Shown: positions 9,996 through 18,566, counted from the stretch's first letter. The stretch is DNA of 64,000 nt from Actinoallomurus sp040655075 (GCF_040655075.1 NZ_JBFAJC010000014.1:154345-218344), one strand, 5' to 3'. The notes: a model not told the origin generated them from the letters alone. Translations and numbers: made by a program.

Positions 9996-11723
9996 GTGGC
10001 GGGAGGGCCGGTGGCGAGGCAGCAGACGAGTATCGGGCTCCGCTACTCTGCCGGTTCCGACGTCGGCCGGACTTCGACGGCCAACGTCGACTCGGCCTAC
10101 GCGAGCCGCCGCCTTCTCGCCGTGGCCGACGGCACAGCCGGCTGGCGCACCGGGGAGGACTATGCCTGGCGCGGCCGCCGCGGCCCGTTCCAAGACTGCG
10201 CCCGTGTCAGCGCGACCGCCATCGACGCCCTGAGATCGTCGGACACCGACGTCCCTGACGCCGACCTGCTGTCGGCGCTCGAGAACGCCATCCAGCGTGC
10301 CGGCGAGGCGATATATCAGCTCGGGACTCCCCGGATGGGCACGACGCTGACCGCGATGCTCTGGTCGGGAAACGTTGTCGCCGTGGCGCATATCGGCGAC
10401 TCCCGTGGCTACCTGTTGCGCGCCGGGAAACTCTTCCAGATCACCCATGACCACACAGTCGTGCAGTCGCTGGTCGACGAGAGGCGGGTCACCCCAGCCG
10501 AGGCGGCCGTGCACCCGAAACGCTGGCAGGTCGCCAATGCTTTGACGGGGCGTGGTGAGGTCGAACCGGACCTTTCGCTGCGCGAGGCTCTGCTCGGCGA
10601 TCGCTATCTGCTGTGCTCGAAGGGCCTTTCGAGCGTGCTGCATGCCGAGACGCTCCACCATACGCTGACCACGATCACCGATCCCGACGAGGCGGTCCGC
10701 CGCCTCGTCGATCTGGCCCTGGAAGACGGCGGACCCGACAGCGTCACCTGCGTGCTGGCCGATGTCGTCGAGTTCGCGCATCCACCATTGCCCGACACGC
10801 CGATACTGGCCGGTTCGGTCCTCGACGTCGCCCGGTCGCCGCGCCCGCCGACGCCGACCCGGCGTTTGTCGCCCGAGTACTACGAGAGCCAGCCGGCCGG
10901 ATGGGAGGCGGACTTCACACTCGACGGCTACGAGGTCTTCGAGTCACTCGGCAGCGGCGGCACTGCCACCGTCTACCGGGGCCGCAGGACCGCCCTCGGC
11001 CGGGATGTGGCGATCAAGGTAGTCGACCGTCGGATCGCCGACGCCCGCGACCTGAGGCGGTTCAGGCGCGAAGTCGACGCGACCGTACGGTTGTCCGAGC
11101 ACCCCAACGTGGTGACGCTGTACGACGCCGACACGCTGCCCGACCACCGGCCGTACCTGGTGATGGAGCTGTGCCCCGGCGGGTCGCTGACCGACCGGCT
11201 GCGCCGGGATGGCCCGATGGACCCAGCGCAGGTCCGCGAGGTGGGCATCCAGGTCGCGGACGCGGTGGCCGCCGCGCACGACAACGGCGTGCTGCACCGT
11301 GACATAAAGCCGGCGAACCTGCTGGTGACCCGGTTCGGCCGGGTGGCGCTGGCCGACTTCGGCATCGCCGCGCTGCCGGTTCCGGGCCAGGACATGTCGG
11401 TGACCCTGGCCATGACACCCGTGTACGCCGCCCCCGAGGTCTTCGACGGCTCCGATCCCAGCCCGGCAGGTGACATCTACTCGCTCGGCGCGACGCTGTA
11501 CGCGCTGCTGGCGGGCCGGGCGCCGCGTTCCCCCGACCGAGACCTGAGCTCGGCCGCGCTCATCGCCCATCTGCTGCGCATACGGAACTCGCCGATTCCC
11601 GCGATCCCCGGGGTGCCCACGGTGCTCATGGCTGTGCTCAGCACGGCGCTAGAGGACAGCCCGGCCGCGCGTCACCGCACGGTGGCCGATTTCCGCGACG
11701 CGTTGACGGCCACCCACCTGTGA
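9996..11723 (+). CDS. PP2C phosphatase-serine/threonine kinase fusion
   Basis: A 575-residue soluble signalling protein with a PP2C-like domain (about 10-260) followed by a Hanks-type kinase (about 310-575). PP2C motifs include VADG (Asp45), MGTTLTAM, HIGDSRGY (Asp135) and GGPDSVT (Asp248), but the usual SDGL metal motif reads SKGL (Lys209). The kinase has a glycine loop LGSGGTATVY, Lys341, HRDIKPANLL (Asp436), ADFG (Asp454) and an APE-like segment, so it looks active. There is no membrane helix or PASTA repeat. The GTG at 9996 is preferred because GAGGGG lies 8 bases before it. It probably opposes or controls its own phosphorylation; the phosphatase half may be weak or regulatory. Confidence 0.9.
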   Translation: MAGGPVARQQTSIGLRYSAGSDVGRTSTANVDSAYASRRLLAVADGTAGWRTGEDYAWRGRRGPFQDCARVSATAIDALRSSDTDVPDADLLSALENAIQRAGEAIYQLGTPRMGTTLTAMLWSGNVVAVAHIGDSRGYLLRAGKLFQITHDHTVVQSLVDERRVTPAEAAVHPKRWQVANALTGRGEVEPDLSLREALLGDRYLLCSKGLSSVLHAETLHHTLTTITDPDEAVRRLVDLALEDGGPDSVTCVLADVVEFAHPPLPDTPILAGSVLDVARSPRPPTPTRRLSPEYYESQPAGWEADFTLDGYEVFESLGSGGTATVYRGRRTALGRDVAIKVVDRRIADARDLRRFRREVDATVRLSEHPNVVTLYDADTLPDHRPYLVMELCPGGSLTDRLRRDGPMDPAQVREVGIQVADAVAAAHDNGVLHRDIKPANLLVTRFGRVALADFGIAALPVPGQDMSVTLAMTPVYAAPEVFDGSDPSPAGDIYSLGATLYALLAGRAPRSPDRDLSSAALIAHLLRIRNSPIPAIPGVPTVLMAVLSTALEDSPAARHRTVADFRDALTATHL

Positions 11724-12169
11724 CCCGGCCCCGCACGAGCTGCTTCTTCGCAGGGCCGCGGGCTGATCAGGCTCAGCCAGGCGCGGAGCGCCCCGCCGGT
11801 CTCCGTGATCGGCGGTCAAGCTGATGCGCGCCCGCAAATGCCTTGAGCTTGCGGTCGAAGACGTCGGTGACGTCGATGGAGCCGTCGACGCCCAGCGTCG
11901 CCAGAGATCCAGATCTTGCAGACCGTCCATGCCTCCGGCACCCCGATGAGCCGCCGTCGTCAGGCTCGCGGCGGCCCTGCCGCAGCCCCGGCTGTGCGCC
12001 GCGGCCGTTACGTGCCACCCCGACATGCCGGCCGCCCGACGCTGCGAACGCGCCCGCATCCGCGGCGAGCGCCAACAACGCTGGGGCAGGCTCTGACGCA
12101 AGGCAGCATGATCAAACCCGGCCGACGTTCGTGCTCAGCGCACGAGCTGTCCGCTCCGAGCCTTCGGCC
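11724..12169. other. Gene-poor stretch between kinase and APH genes
   Basis: No gene can be supported. A minus-strand frame near 11800-11900 reads LATLGVDGSIDVTDVFDRKL, which looks protein-like for about 35 residues but matches nothing I know and has no start or ribosome site. It may be a relic of a lost gene. Confidence 0.35.
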
Positions 12170-13072
12170 TCATGAGGTGAGCAGGGCCAGCTCCGCGTTC
12201 AAGAGGTCGGTCAGGTAGTCATGGCGGCCGTCGGTGCGTCGGATGCCCCGGCTCGGGCCCTCGGCGATCATCAAGACGTAGAGGTGAAGCCGGTAGAGCG
12301 ACAGCCGGATCCGGGCGGCCGCGTCGAACGGCTCTGGGCGGTAACCGCGCAGGAACGGGTGCTCCGGCTCGTCCTCGATCCGCCGGAACAGCGCCGGTGA
12401 CACCAGATCCAGCAGTGGATCCCCATAAAGGTAGCGCTCACCGTCGACCAGGCCGGCGAGCCCGCCCGACAGGGACACCAGCACGTTGCCATCCCACAGG
12501 TCGAAGTGCAGCAGGGCCGGACGGGTCACCGTGGCCAGCACATCGTGATGCCGCTCGACCACCCCGTCCAGCGGTGGCAGCGGCACGTTCCACTCAGCGG
12601 CGTCCGCCCGCAGCCCCGCGACGATGGCGGCGAAGGCGGTCGGCCAGTCCCGCCCGGACGGCCGGTCACCGGTGTAGCCGAAGTACGGCCCGGAGATCTC
12701 ATGCACGGCGGCGACCGCCGCGCCCAACTCGATGCGGGCACGCGGCGCGTCCTCGTCGGTGAGCGGGCGGCCCGGCACCAGCGTCGTAATGATCCAGTCG
12801 TCGCAGACGGCCAGAACCGACGGCACCGGCACGCCTGGTGCGTGGTCGCGCACCAGGCGGAAGTACTCCGCCTCGGCGGGGATCAACCCTTTCTCGTACG
12901 CGAGCACGTGAGCCGTCGGCGGTGGCCCCACCTTGACCACGACCTCCCGGCCGTCCGCGAGTGCCGCCCGCCAGACGGCAGCGAAGGTGCCGCCGCTCAG
13001 CTCGGCAGCATCGACGATGCTGACTGTGCCGAGGCCGTCGGCCAGCACCGACTCGACGTCGGCTCGCGACAA
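12170..13072 (-). CDS. APH-family small-molecule phosphotransferase
   Basis: A 300-residue protein with the aminoglycoside-phosphotransferase/choline-kinase fold. It shows an N-lobe ATP site with VVVKVG, a catalytic loop LLHFDLWDGNVLV (HxDxxxxN form) and a metal motif LVDGERYLYGDPLLDLVS. These are the residues expected of an active kinase. Members of this branch are mostly uncharacterised housekeeping or detoxification kinases, so calling it a drug-resistance gene would not be justified. The start is a TTG at 13072 with no clear ribosome site; a start slightly downstream is possible. It is monocistronic. Confidence 0.8.
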   Translation of the reverse strand: MSRADVESVLADGLGTVSIVDAAELSGGTFAAVWRAALADGREVVVKVGPPPTAHVLAYEKGLIPAEAEYFRLVRDHAPGVPVPSVLAVCDDWIITTLVPGRPLTDEDAPRARIELGAAVAAVHEISGPYFGYTGDRPSGRDWPTAFAAIVAGLRADAAEWNVPLPPLDGVVERHHDVLATVTRPALLHFDLWDGNVLVSLSGGLAGLVDGERYLYGDPLLDLVSPALFRRIEDEPEHPFLRGYRPEPFDAAARIRLSLYRLHLYVLMIAEGPSRGIRRTDGRHDYLTDLLNAELALLTS

Positions 13073-13353
13073 CGGGGTTGGGTCGGACTGCGCACCCGCC
13101 GAGACTAGATGCTTGGGTTCGAGACCCCAACCCGGTGACCGACATCCCCGAGAACTTCAACTTACGCAGCACTTTGTCCAGCGCGCCGATTCGCCGAACG
13201 ACATCAAACGCCGGCTCCAGACGGCCGGCAGACCCCGCAGGGCGCATCCGCACCGGGACAAGCCTCCGGATCGCTGGAGATCATTGCCTGATGGACATGC
13301 ATCCGGGAAAATGCGGACGGCTGGTCCATGCGGATGAAAGCGAGGGATGCCTC

Positions 13354-14319
13354 GTGAGCGTCGGTGAGGGAGCGACGACCGTGGGCATGGCAATTCGACG
13401 CGCCCGGCTCGAGCAGGGGTTGTCGCTGCGTCGGCTGGCTCAGGAACTGCACATCGGAGCGAGCACGCTGTCCGATTACGAACAGGACCGCCGTCTTCCC
13501 TCAGAAGACCTGCTCACCGCGTGCGAGAAGAGATTAGACCTCCCCGCCGGGGAACTGATCGCGCTGCGCCGGACCGCCCTCGTGGCACGAGCCGCCGATC
13601 TCATACCCCTCGTGTCCCCAGCGGACTCCGTTGACGGCCTGCCGTCAGACTCGCCCTCCGGTTCGCCGACCGACGTCGCCACCGCGCCCGAGACCGCTGC
13701 TCCCACGCCACCCGGCGCTCAGCTCGATCGCAAGGAAGTCCCCGCTCCAGGCACCGCACGCTCCTCCCGCCTGCGCCGTTGGTCGAGTTCGCTCGCCACG
13801 GCCGCCGCGGGGGCGATCATCGCGCTGGCGATCCAGGACATCCCGCCGCTGCTCCATCATTCCGGCGCGTCACCGCACAAGAGCACGGGCCGCCCGAGCC
13901 CATCCCTTGTGCCACACGCCCTGCCGACGGACGACGGCGATCCGCGTAACAGCGGTTGCGACGCCGATGCCGTCACACTGAGCGTCGCCGACCTCAACAT
14001 CTACCGTCCGGGACGGATCGTCATCGGTCAGACCGTCGCCCACTACTCTCCATCGTGCAAGACGATCTGGCCCCGCTTCGAGCCCACCGCCGCGCTGAAC
14101 CGTATCGCCCCGCATGCGCATGTCACGCTCATCGGGCTACGCCCGATCGACCACCGCCGCGTTACCTACGACGCCGATTACGAGGGCGTCTTCGCGTGGG
14201 GCAACATGCTCCTGACCACGACCGGATGCGTTACCGCGACCGTCACCCTCACCGGTCCCGGCCTGCACACGCCGGTCACCTCCAGCACCCCCTGCATGAC
14301 CGGACCGACGCACCCCTAG
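13354..14319 (+). CDS. XRE-family regulator with transmembrane helix and DUF2690-like extracytoplasmic domain
   Basis: A 321-residue membrane-anchored regulator. Residues about 10-75 form an XRE helix-turn-helix (IRRARLEQGLSLRRLAQELH, GASTLSDYEQDRRLP). A Pro/Ser/Thr-rich linker follows, then one helix (SSLATAAAGAIIALAI) and an outer domain with VIGQTVAHYSPSCKTIWPRF, the DUF2690 signature, and further cysteines. It resembles actinobacterial regulators that sense something outside the membrane. The GTG at 13354 is chosen for GAGGGA 6 bases upstream. It lies next to a secreted protein with the same kind of domain (14806-15282), which suggests a shared role. Confidence 0.85.
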   Translation: MSVGEGATTVGMAIRRARLEQGLSLRRLAQELHIGASTLSDYEQDRRLPSEDLLTACEKRLDLPAGELIALRRTALVARAADLIPLVSPADSVDGLPSDSPSGSPTDVATAPETAAPTPPGAQLDRKEVPAPGTARSSRLRRWSSSLATAAAGAIIALAIQDIPPLLHHSGASPHKSTGRPSPSLVPHALPTDDGDPRNSGCDADAVTLSVADLNIYRPGRIVIGQTVAHYSPSCKTIWPRFEPTAALNRIAPHAHVTLIGLRPIDHRRVTYDADYEGVFAWGNMLLTTTGCVTATVTLTGPGLHTPVTSSTPCMTGPTHP

Positions 14320-14334
14320 ATGCGGGCAGGTCGA

Positions 14335-14455
14335 ACTCCTCAAGACCTGCCAGTGGCGGCGGGCGGGTGGCTCTCGCAACAAGGCCGTCCGGCGTAGGGC
14401 GATCAGATCCCCGGCGGGGGCTTCATCTCTTTCTCGCAAGCGGTGGGCAACTCCG
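14335..14455 (-). pseudogene. Inverted fragment of an XRE regulator gene
   Basis: On the minus strand a frame reads LRERDEAPAGDLIALRRTAL, closely matching the segment CEKRLDLPAGELIALRRTAL of the neighbouring regulator (coded near 13528-13587). It lacks the rest of the helix-turn-helix and has no start. It is a partial copy in opposite orientation, left by duplication or recombination. Confidence 0.6.
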
Positions 14456-14805
14456 GTGAGAGAAGTCGAGCCGGCCATGCCGCATCGCCGTACCAAGGGT
14501 GTTCACTCCGTCATCGTGCCCATCCGGATTCCCCTGCTCCGATCCGGATAAACGGACTGCCCGCAGCCGCCGGGATCCCTGGGCGCCGCGGCAGTGATCG
14601 ACTGTGGTCTCGGCAGAGGGGCTGAAACCGTTCGGAAAGTGTCCGAGCAATGTTCGCTCGCTCCGTGAACGCCCGCTGGTCAGCGTCGTTTGTGTGCGGT
14701 GAACGATCGGGGATCGTGCATGCCTCTGTCGAACGAGCGGCGCCGGCGATGAGATCAATGCCAATGCGCCGATTCCGCCGGCGCGCCGACATCACGGGAG
14801 ACCGG

Positions 14806-15282
14806 ATGTGTATCACTCTCAAGAAGGCATGTGGCGCGGTCGCCACGTTCGCGGCCGTCGCCGCGTCCGCCGCGGCCACCGCCCCGAACGCCCAAGCGGC
14901 ACCGGCGAGGCCGACCTGTGTCATCAACCCGTCCACCGGCTACTGCTCCTCCCCCTCCTGTTCGGGGACGGGCTGCGGCCACACCGATCCCTACAGCACG
15001 GGGTGCTCGGTGGGCTCCTACCGGGTCTTCCCCCGTGACGCCAACGGGCTGGAACTCTGGTGGTCACCGACGTGCAAGACGAACTGGGTGGTGGTCGTCA
15101 GTCGGCTGTCCGAGAGCTTCTACGTCGAGCGAGGATCCGATCACGCCAAGGCCTCATGGGCGGCCACGGGCGGTGGGTGGACCGACCAGCTCTACGCCCC
15201 GGGGGCGGCGCGAGGGTGCACCTCGATCTGGGATGGGCGCTCGACGTGGAGTACGCCCGAGTGCACGCCGTGGACGTCGTGA
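14806..15282 (+). CDS. Secreted DUF2690-like protein
   Basis: A 158-residue exported protein with a Sec signal peptide (lysines, then CGAVATFAAVAASAAATA and an AQA-A cleavage site). The mature part is Cys-rich (about ten cysteines) and contains GLELWWSPTCKTNWVVV, the motif of the DUF2690 group also found in the outer domain of the upstream XRE regulator. The ATG at 14806 follows GGGAG at good spacing. Binding or signalling at the cell surface is plausible but not shown. It is followed 34 bases later by another secreted protein, so the two are probably co-transcribed. Confidence 0.8.
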   Translation: MCITLKKACGAVATFAAVAASAAATAPNAQAAPARPTCVINPSTGYCSSPSCSGTGCGHTDPYSTGCSVGSYRVFPRDANGLELWWSPTCKTNWVVVVSRLSESFYVERGSDHAKASWAATGGGWTDQLYAPGAARGCTSIWDGRSTWSTPECTPWTS

Positions 15283-15316
15283 CGCGGGAGCCGTCCCCCA
15301 TCGGAAGGAAAAACCC

Positions 15317-15769
15317 ATGAGAAAGTCGTCAGGCATTCGCCTCGCCCGGAACATCAAGGCGGCCCGTGTCGCCGCCGTCCTCGTACTGGCCACGGCGGCC
15401 GTGTCGGCCACAGTGTTGACGGCCTCGCCGTCCTACGCGGCGGGAGGGTGCGTCAACAAATCACAGAACGGATGGACCATCCGCCTGTGCGCCAACAAGG
15501 ACTTCGTCGCCGCCACCTCCGACTTCTACGTCCTCAAGAAGGGAACGACAGGAGGCGGCTGCTCCGTCGAGGGCAACTACTACCTCAATGGCGATTTCGC
15601 TGACTACAACAGCTGGTCCTGCTCATCCATCGGCACCAACCAACAAGAGATCATCGGTACCGAGACGGCCATCGGCGGCGCCACCATAAAGACGTGCGTG
15701 GACGTAAAGGAGGACGTGGTTCCGTTCCGGACGTTCTTCAGCCAGTGCCAGACGTTCACGGACGTCTGA
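15317..15769 (+). CDS. Secreted Cys-containing hypothetical protein
   Basis: A 150-residue exported protein. The first ~40 residues are a signal peptide (two basic clusters, a hydrophobic core AAVLVLATAAVSATVL and an SYA-A site). The mature part has six cysteines, likely paired, and no family I recognise. The ATG at 15317 has GGAAGGAAAA upstream. It forms a two-gene unit with the secreted DUF2690-like protein, closed by a strong hairpin about 70 bases downstream. Confidence 0.75.
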   Translation: MRKSSGIRLARNIKAARVAAVLVLATAAVSATVLTASPSYAAGGCVNKSQNGWTIRLCANKDFVAATSDFYVLKKGTTGGGCSVEGNYYLNGDFADYNSWSCSSIGTNQQEIIGTETAIGGATIKTCVDVKEDVVPFRTFFSQCQTFTDV

Positions 15770-15839
15770 GAAACGTCGATCCTCGCGACACGTGGGGTCA
15801 GGGGTCGGTGAACGCAGAGATGGGAGCGCATTGACCCGG

Positions 15840-15875
15840 CCTCGTGGGGTGCCGGTCCCCCGGCACCCCACGAGG
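15840..15875 (+). terminator. Perfect 16-bp hairpin
   Basis: A perfect inverted repeat with arms at 15840-15855 and 15860-15875 and a 4-base loop, very GC-rich and without a T tract. It sits about 70 bases past the stop of the secreted protein gene. This fits the U-less terminators common in actinobacteria and may also insulate the minus-strand genes to the right. Confidence 0.75.
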
Positions 15876-15923
15876 TCACGTGCTTACGCGCGCCTCGGCA
15901 TGCATCTGCCGCGCCTCGTCGAT

Positions 15924-16055
15924 TTACTTGTCGGTGAGCCCCCGCAGCCCGGCGAGTTCCGCCGCACGGCGCGGATGACCGACGACCGGTAGTTCCAGCG
16001 TCTTCCGGAGCTCGGCCAGTCCCCGCTCGTACTCGGACCTGGACCTGGCCGCCAT
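15924..16055 (-). CDS. Small hypothetical ORF, 43 residues
   Basis: A short minus-strand frame starting MAARSRSEYERGLAELRKTL and ending at a TAA (unusual here). Composition is charged and helical-looking. It lies directly downstream of the SnoaL-like gene on the same strand, so it could be a last small cistron or the tail of a lost gene. The ribosome site is weak. I do not recognise it. Confidence 0.3.
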   Translation of the reverse strand: MAARSRSEYERGLAELRKTLELPVVGHPRRAAELAGLRGLTDK

Positions 16056-16091
16056 GTGCCCCGGGCCACGGGGCCGCTGAGCACTCTCCAC

Positions 16092-16508
16092 TCAGCCGGC
16101 GTTGAACGCCTCCTCGACGGTCAGCGTGTCCTCGTACAGGTGCATGCGGACGATCCGGTTGTCCTCGACCATCAGGTGCATGGCCGCCGGTGTGGTGAAC
16201 TCCTTCCCACTGGCCACGACGGTGTGCGTGAAGACCGCCAGCAGCACCACGTCACCACCGTCGACGATGACGCGCTCCAGCACGACCTTGCTCCTGCCGG
16301 GCGCGAAGTGCGGCCACATCGTGGTGAAGTACGGCGCGACCTCCTCCCGGCGGGTACGGCGCCCGGTCCAGGGCAGCGCGTCACTGCCGGGGACGTGCCA
16401 GTCGATCTCCTCGGCGAACAGTTCCTGGATGCCGTCGGGGTCCTGCCTGCCGAGGCGCTCCACGAACTTCTCGGCCACGGTCCGCGAGGTCTGAGTATCT
16501 GTTGCCAT
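16092..16508 (-). CDS. SnoaL/NTF2-like family protein
   Basis: A 138-residue cone-fold protein of the SnoaL/nuclear-transport-factor-2 group. Supporting segments are AEKFVERLGRQDPDGIQELF, then IDWHVPG, MHLMVEDNRIVRMHLYEDTL and a total length normal for the group. Some members are isomerases or hydrolases of small aromatic or terpenoid compounds; many have no known reaction. ATG at 16508 is used, with AAGGAC upstream; a frame to 16544 adds only basic residues. It follows the SDR gene and an F420-reductase-like remnant on the same strand and is probably in the Rrf2-controlled unit. Confidence 0.75.
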   Translation of the reverse strand: MATDTQTSRTVAEKFVERLGRQDPDGIQELFAEEIDWHVPGSDALPWTGRRTRREEVAPYFTTMWPHFAPGRSKVVLERVIVDGGDVVLLAVFTHTVVASGKEFTTPAAMHLMVEDNRIVRMHLYEDTLTVEEAFNAG

Positions 16509-16563
16509 CGTCCTTGTCCTTGTCCTTTGTCTTTTCGTTCGCATGAGGTGTGCCGGTCGGGCC

Positions 16564-16746
16564 TCAGCCCTGGAACAGCGGCGCGACGTCGGCGAAGCCG
16601 CGGTAGGGGTCGAACCGGGCGCACTGGTTGGTCATGTCGACCACCACTCGGCCCGTCCAGTCCCCGAGCCGCCGCCCGACCGCGGGGACCGCGCGACGGC
16701 TGCCGCATCGCCCGCCCGGTAGTGGACCACGCTCTTCAAGACTCAC
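16564..16746 (-). pseudogene. Remnant of an NADPH-F420 reductase-like (NAD-binding) gene
   Basis: The 60-residue frame contains AVPAVGRRLGDWTGRVVVDMTNQ and FDPYRGFADVAP. These correspond to the middle of dinucleotide-binding proteins related to F420-dependent NADP reductase. Both the N-terminal Rossmann start and the C-terminal half are missing. The frame ends PLFQG-stop where related proteins continue. It lies between the SnoaL-like gene and the SDR gene on the same strand, so a once-intact middle cistron was probably deleted. Confidence 0.5.
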
Positions 16747-16844
16747 TCCTTGTTGTGTCGAAACCGTTGCCCTGACGACGGTCGCAAGTACGCGGCTCAG
16801 ACGCCCTGGAGCGTCGAATGCGTCCCGCGTCGCCGATTTGGCGC

Positions 16845-17597
16845 CTAGAGCTGTGTGGCGCCGCCGTCGACGAACAGTTCCGCGCCGGTGGTGAAAGTGC
16901 TCTGGTCGCCGGCCAGGTAGAGGGCGGTGGTGGCGACCTCGTCGGGATGGCCGGCGCGGCCGAGCGGGGTCGGTGGGGCGGGCTCGGCCGCGGTGGGCCG
17001 ATCGCCGCGCGGGAAAGCGGCGCGGAGCTCGTCCCCGCCTGGGGTCTCGACAGGGCCGGGGGTAAGGGTGTTGACGCGGATTCCTCGGCCGGCCAGTTCG
17101 GCGGCCCAGGTGCGGGCGAGGCTGCGGATCGCGGCCTTGGTGGCGGCGTAGATGCCCAGGCCCGGGACGGCCCGCAGGGCCGCGCTGGAGGAAAGCAGCA
17201 TCACCGAGGCGCCGGCCGTCAGCAGCGGCAGCGCCTTTTGGACAGTGAAGACCGTGCCCTTGAGATTGATCGAGGTAGTGCGGTCGTACTCCTCCTCGGT
17301 GATCGTGCCGAGCGGGCCGTAGTCCCCGACACCGGCGTTGGCCACCACAATGTCCAGGCGGCCGCTGCGGTTCGCGATCTCGGCGAAGAGCCGGTCGAGG
17401 TCGCCGAGGTCCGAGGCATCGCCCTGGATGGCGATGCCGCGGGCGCCGACCTGCGCGACGGCGGCGTCCAGCGCGGCCTTGCGGCGCCCGGTCAGGTAGA
17501 CGGTCGCGCCCTCGGCGGCGAAACGACGGGCGATCGCCAGGCCGATGCCGCTGGAGGCGCCGGTGACGAGGGCGGTCTTGTCGTCCAGCTGTCCCAT
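16845..17597 (-). CDS. Short-chain dehydrogenase/reductase
   Basis: A 250-residue classical SDR. It has the cofactor motif TGASSGIG near the N-terminus, NAG in VVANAGVGDYG, catalytic Ser in SSSAAL, the YAATK motif (Tyr and Lys) and a C-terminal FVDGG. The Arg after the first beta strand (TGRR) suggests NADPH preference. The ATG at 17597 follows GGAGAG. A palindromic site 19 bases upstream is probably the operator of the adjacent Rrf2 regulator, so the gene is likely induced when Rrf2 is inactivated. The substrate is unknown. Confidence 0.9.
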   Translation of the reverse strand: MGQLDDKTALVTGASSGIGLAIARRFAAEGATVYLTGRRKAALDAAVAQVGARGIAIQGDASDLGDLDRLFAEIANRSGRLDIVVANAGVGDYGPLGTITEEEYDRTTSINLKGTVFTVQKALPLLTAGASVMLLSSSAALRAVPGLGIYAATKAAIRSLARTWAAELAGRGIRVNTLTPGPVETPGGDELRAAFPRGDRPTAAEPAPPTPLGRAGHPDEVATTALYLAGDQSTFTTGAELFVDGGATQL

Positions 17598-17615
17598 GAG
17601 ACTCTCCAATTCCTT

Positions 17616-17638
17616 GATGTAACCATTTTGGTTACATC
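17616..17638. promoter_or_regulatory. Probable Rrf2 operator upstream of the SDR gene
   Basis: A perfect dyad with 9-base arms, GATGTAACC and GGTTACATC, around ATTTT. It sits just before the SDR start and resembles the second dyad before the Rrf2 gene at 18159-18175 (shared GTAAC/GTTAC arms). Position and shared arms support Rrf2 binding. Confidence 0.75.
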
Positions 17639-17690
17639 GATGAGCGCGGGATGCGATCCCCCTCGATCAGGGGAAGTCGACGATCCGAGG

Positions 17691-18122
17691 TCAGGCGGCT
17701 TTCAAGATGTCCCGCAGCACGTCCTCCAGCGTGGTCTTGGCCAGCTCCCTGCGCAGGGCGGCCTCCACATCGTCGTACACGGCGGTCATTGCCGGCCCGA
17801 TGCCGTGGCCCACGACGCACTCGGGGTCCGGTGTCGCGCGATGCAGGGCGAAGACCGGTCCCGGTTCGATCGCCTGGTAGACGTCGAGCAGGGTGATCGC
17901 CGCCAGGTCCCGCGCGAGCATCCAGCCCGCCCCCGCCCCCCGCCGTGAATCGGCCAGACCGGCTTTGCTCAGCTTGGCCAGCAGGCGGCGGATCACCACC
18001 GGGTTGGTGTTGACGCTCGTCGCGATCTGCTCGGAGGTGGCGACCTCGTGGCCACGCCGCTGATACAGCCCGATCCATGTCAGGGCGTGCGCCGCGATGG
18101 TCAGTCTGCTGTTGGCGCTCAC
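17691..18122 (-). CDS. Rrf2-family transcriptional regulator
   Basis: A 143-residue Rrf2 protein: a winged helix (SRLTIAAHALTWIGLYQR, ATSEQIATSVNTNPVVIRRL, LADSRRGAGAGWMLA) and a dimerisation helix. It has one cysteine in the loop (PDPECVVGHGI) rather than the three that hold an iron-sulfur cluster, so it is more like the YwnA/CymR- or thiol-sensing types. GTG at 18122 is preferred, with GGGAGG upstream. It probably represses itself and the SDR gene through the two dyads; the signal is unknown. Confidence 0.88.
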   Translation of the reverse strand: MSANSRLTIAAHALTWIGLYQRRGHEVATSEQIATSVNTNPVVIRRLLAKLSKAGLADSRRGAGAGWMLARDLAAITLLDVYQAIEPGPVFALHRATPDPECVVGHGIGPAMTAVYDDVEAALRRELAKTTLEDVLRDILKAA

Positions 18123-18158
18123 GTCGGACTCCACCTCCCTCGCTCCTCGAGTCCAGTC

Positions 18159-18175
18159 GTAACAATAGTTGTTAC
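18159..18175. promoter_or_regulatory. Probable Rrf2 autoregulatory operator
   Basis: A perfect dyad GTAACAA-TAG-TTGTTAC, 37 bases before the Rrf2 start. Its outer halves match the dyad at 17616-17638. It probably mediates self-repression. Confidence 0.75.
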
Positions 18176-18566
18176 AACTACATGCGGCAAATCCCGCGGG
18201 GCCGGCCGGACCGGCCTCGCCAGCCCGCCTGGCGCGTGTACCTGGCCTTCTTCACCCACGGCGGGACGGACTCCCGGCTCGCATTCCTGCCCCATGCCGT
18301 CGAGCACGCCGCTGCGGGCGCCGCCCGCAGCGGCGGCGAGATGCCGGCCGCCGCCTTCCCGGCCCCTGACGCCAGGCCGCCAGCACCTTCACCCCCACAC
18401 CACAGGAGTGACGCTGGAGCCCGGCGAGTACAAGATCACGAATGTGATGACGTCGTCGGCGCCCCGAGCGGACACTCGGACGACCTCGAGGACATCCCGC
18501 GCATCTACAAACCGCCACCCGATCGCGAGATAGATGCGCCTGTGTACCTGTTGGCGACGCAGTAAC
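18176..18566. other. Non-coding stretch between Rrf2 and iron uptake genes
   Basis: No gene is supported. A plus-strand frame near 18408-18450 reads GVTLEPGEYKITNVMTSS, which looks like a relic of a secreted or lipoprotein gene, but it has no beginning and loses its frame. The right end holds the iron box of the next operon. Confidence 0.4.

Noticed and set aside
12170..13072. Aminoglycoside resistance gene
   Set aside because: Only the APH fold can be read; close resistance-enzyme signatures are absent and the family is mostly unrelated to drugs.
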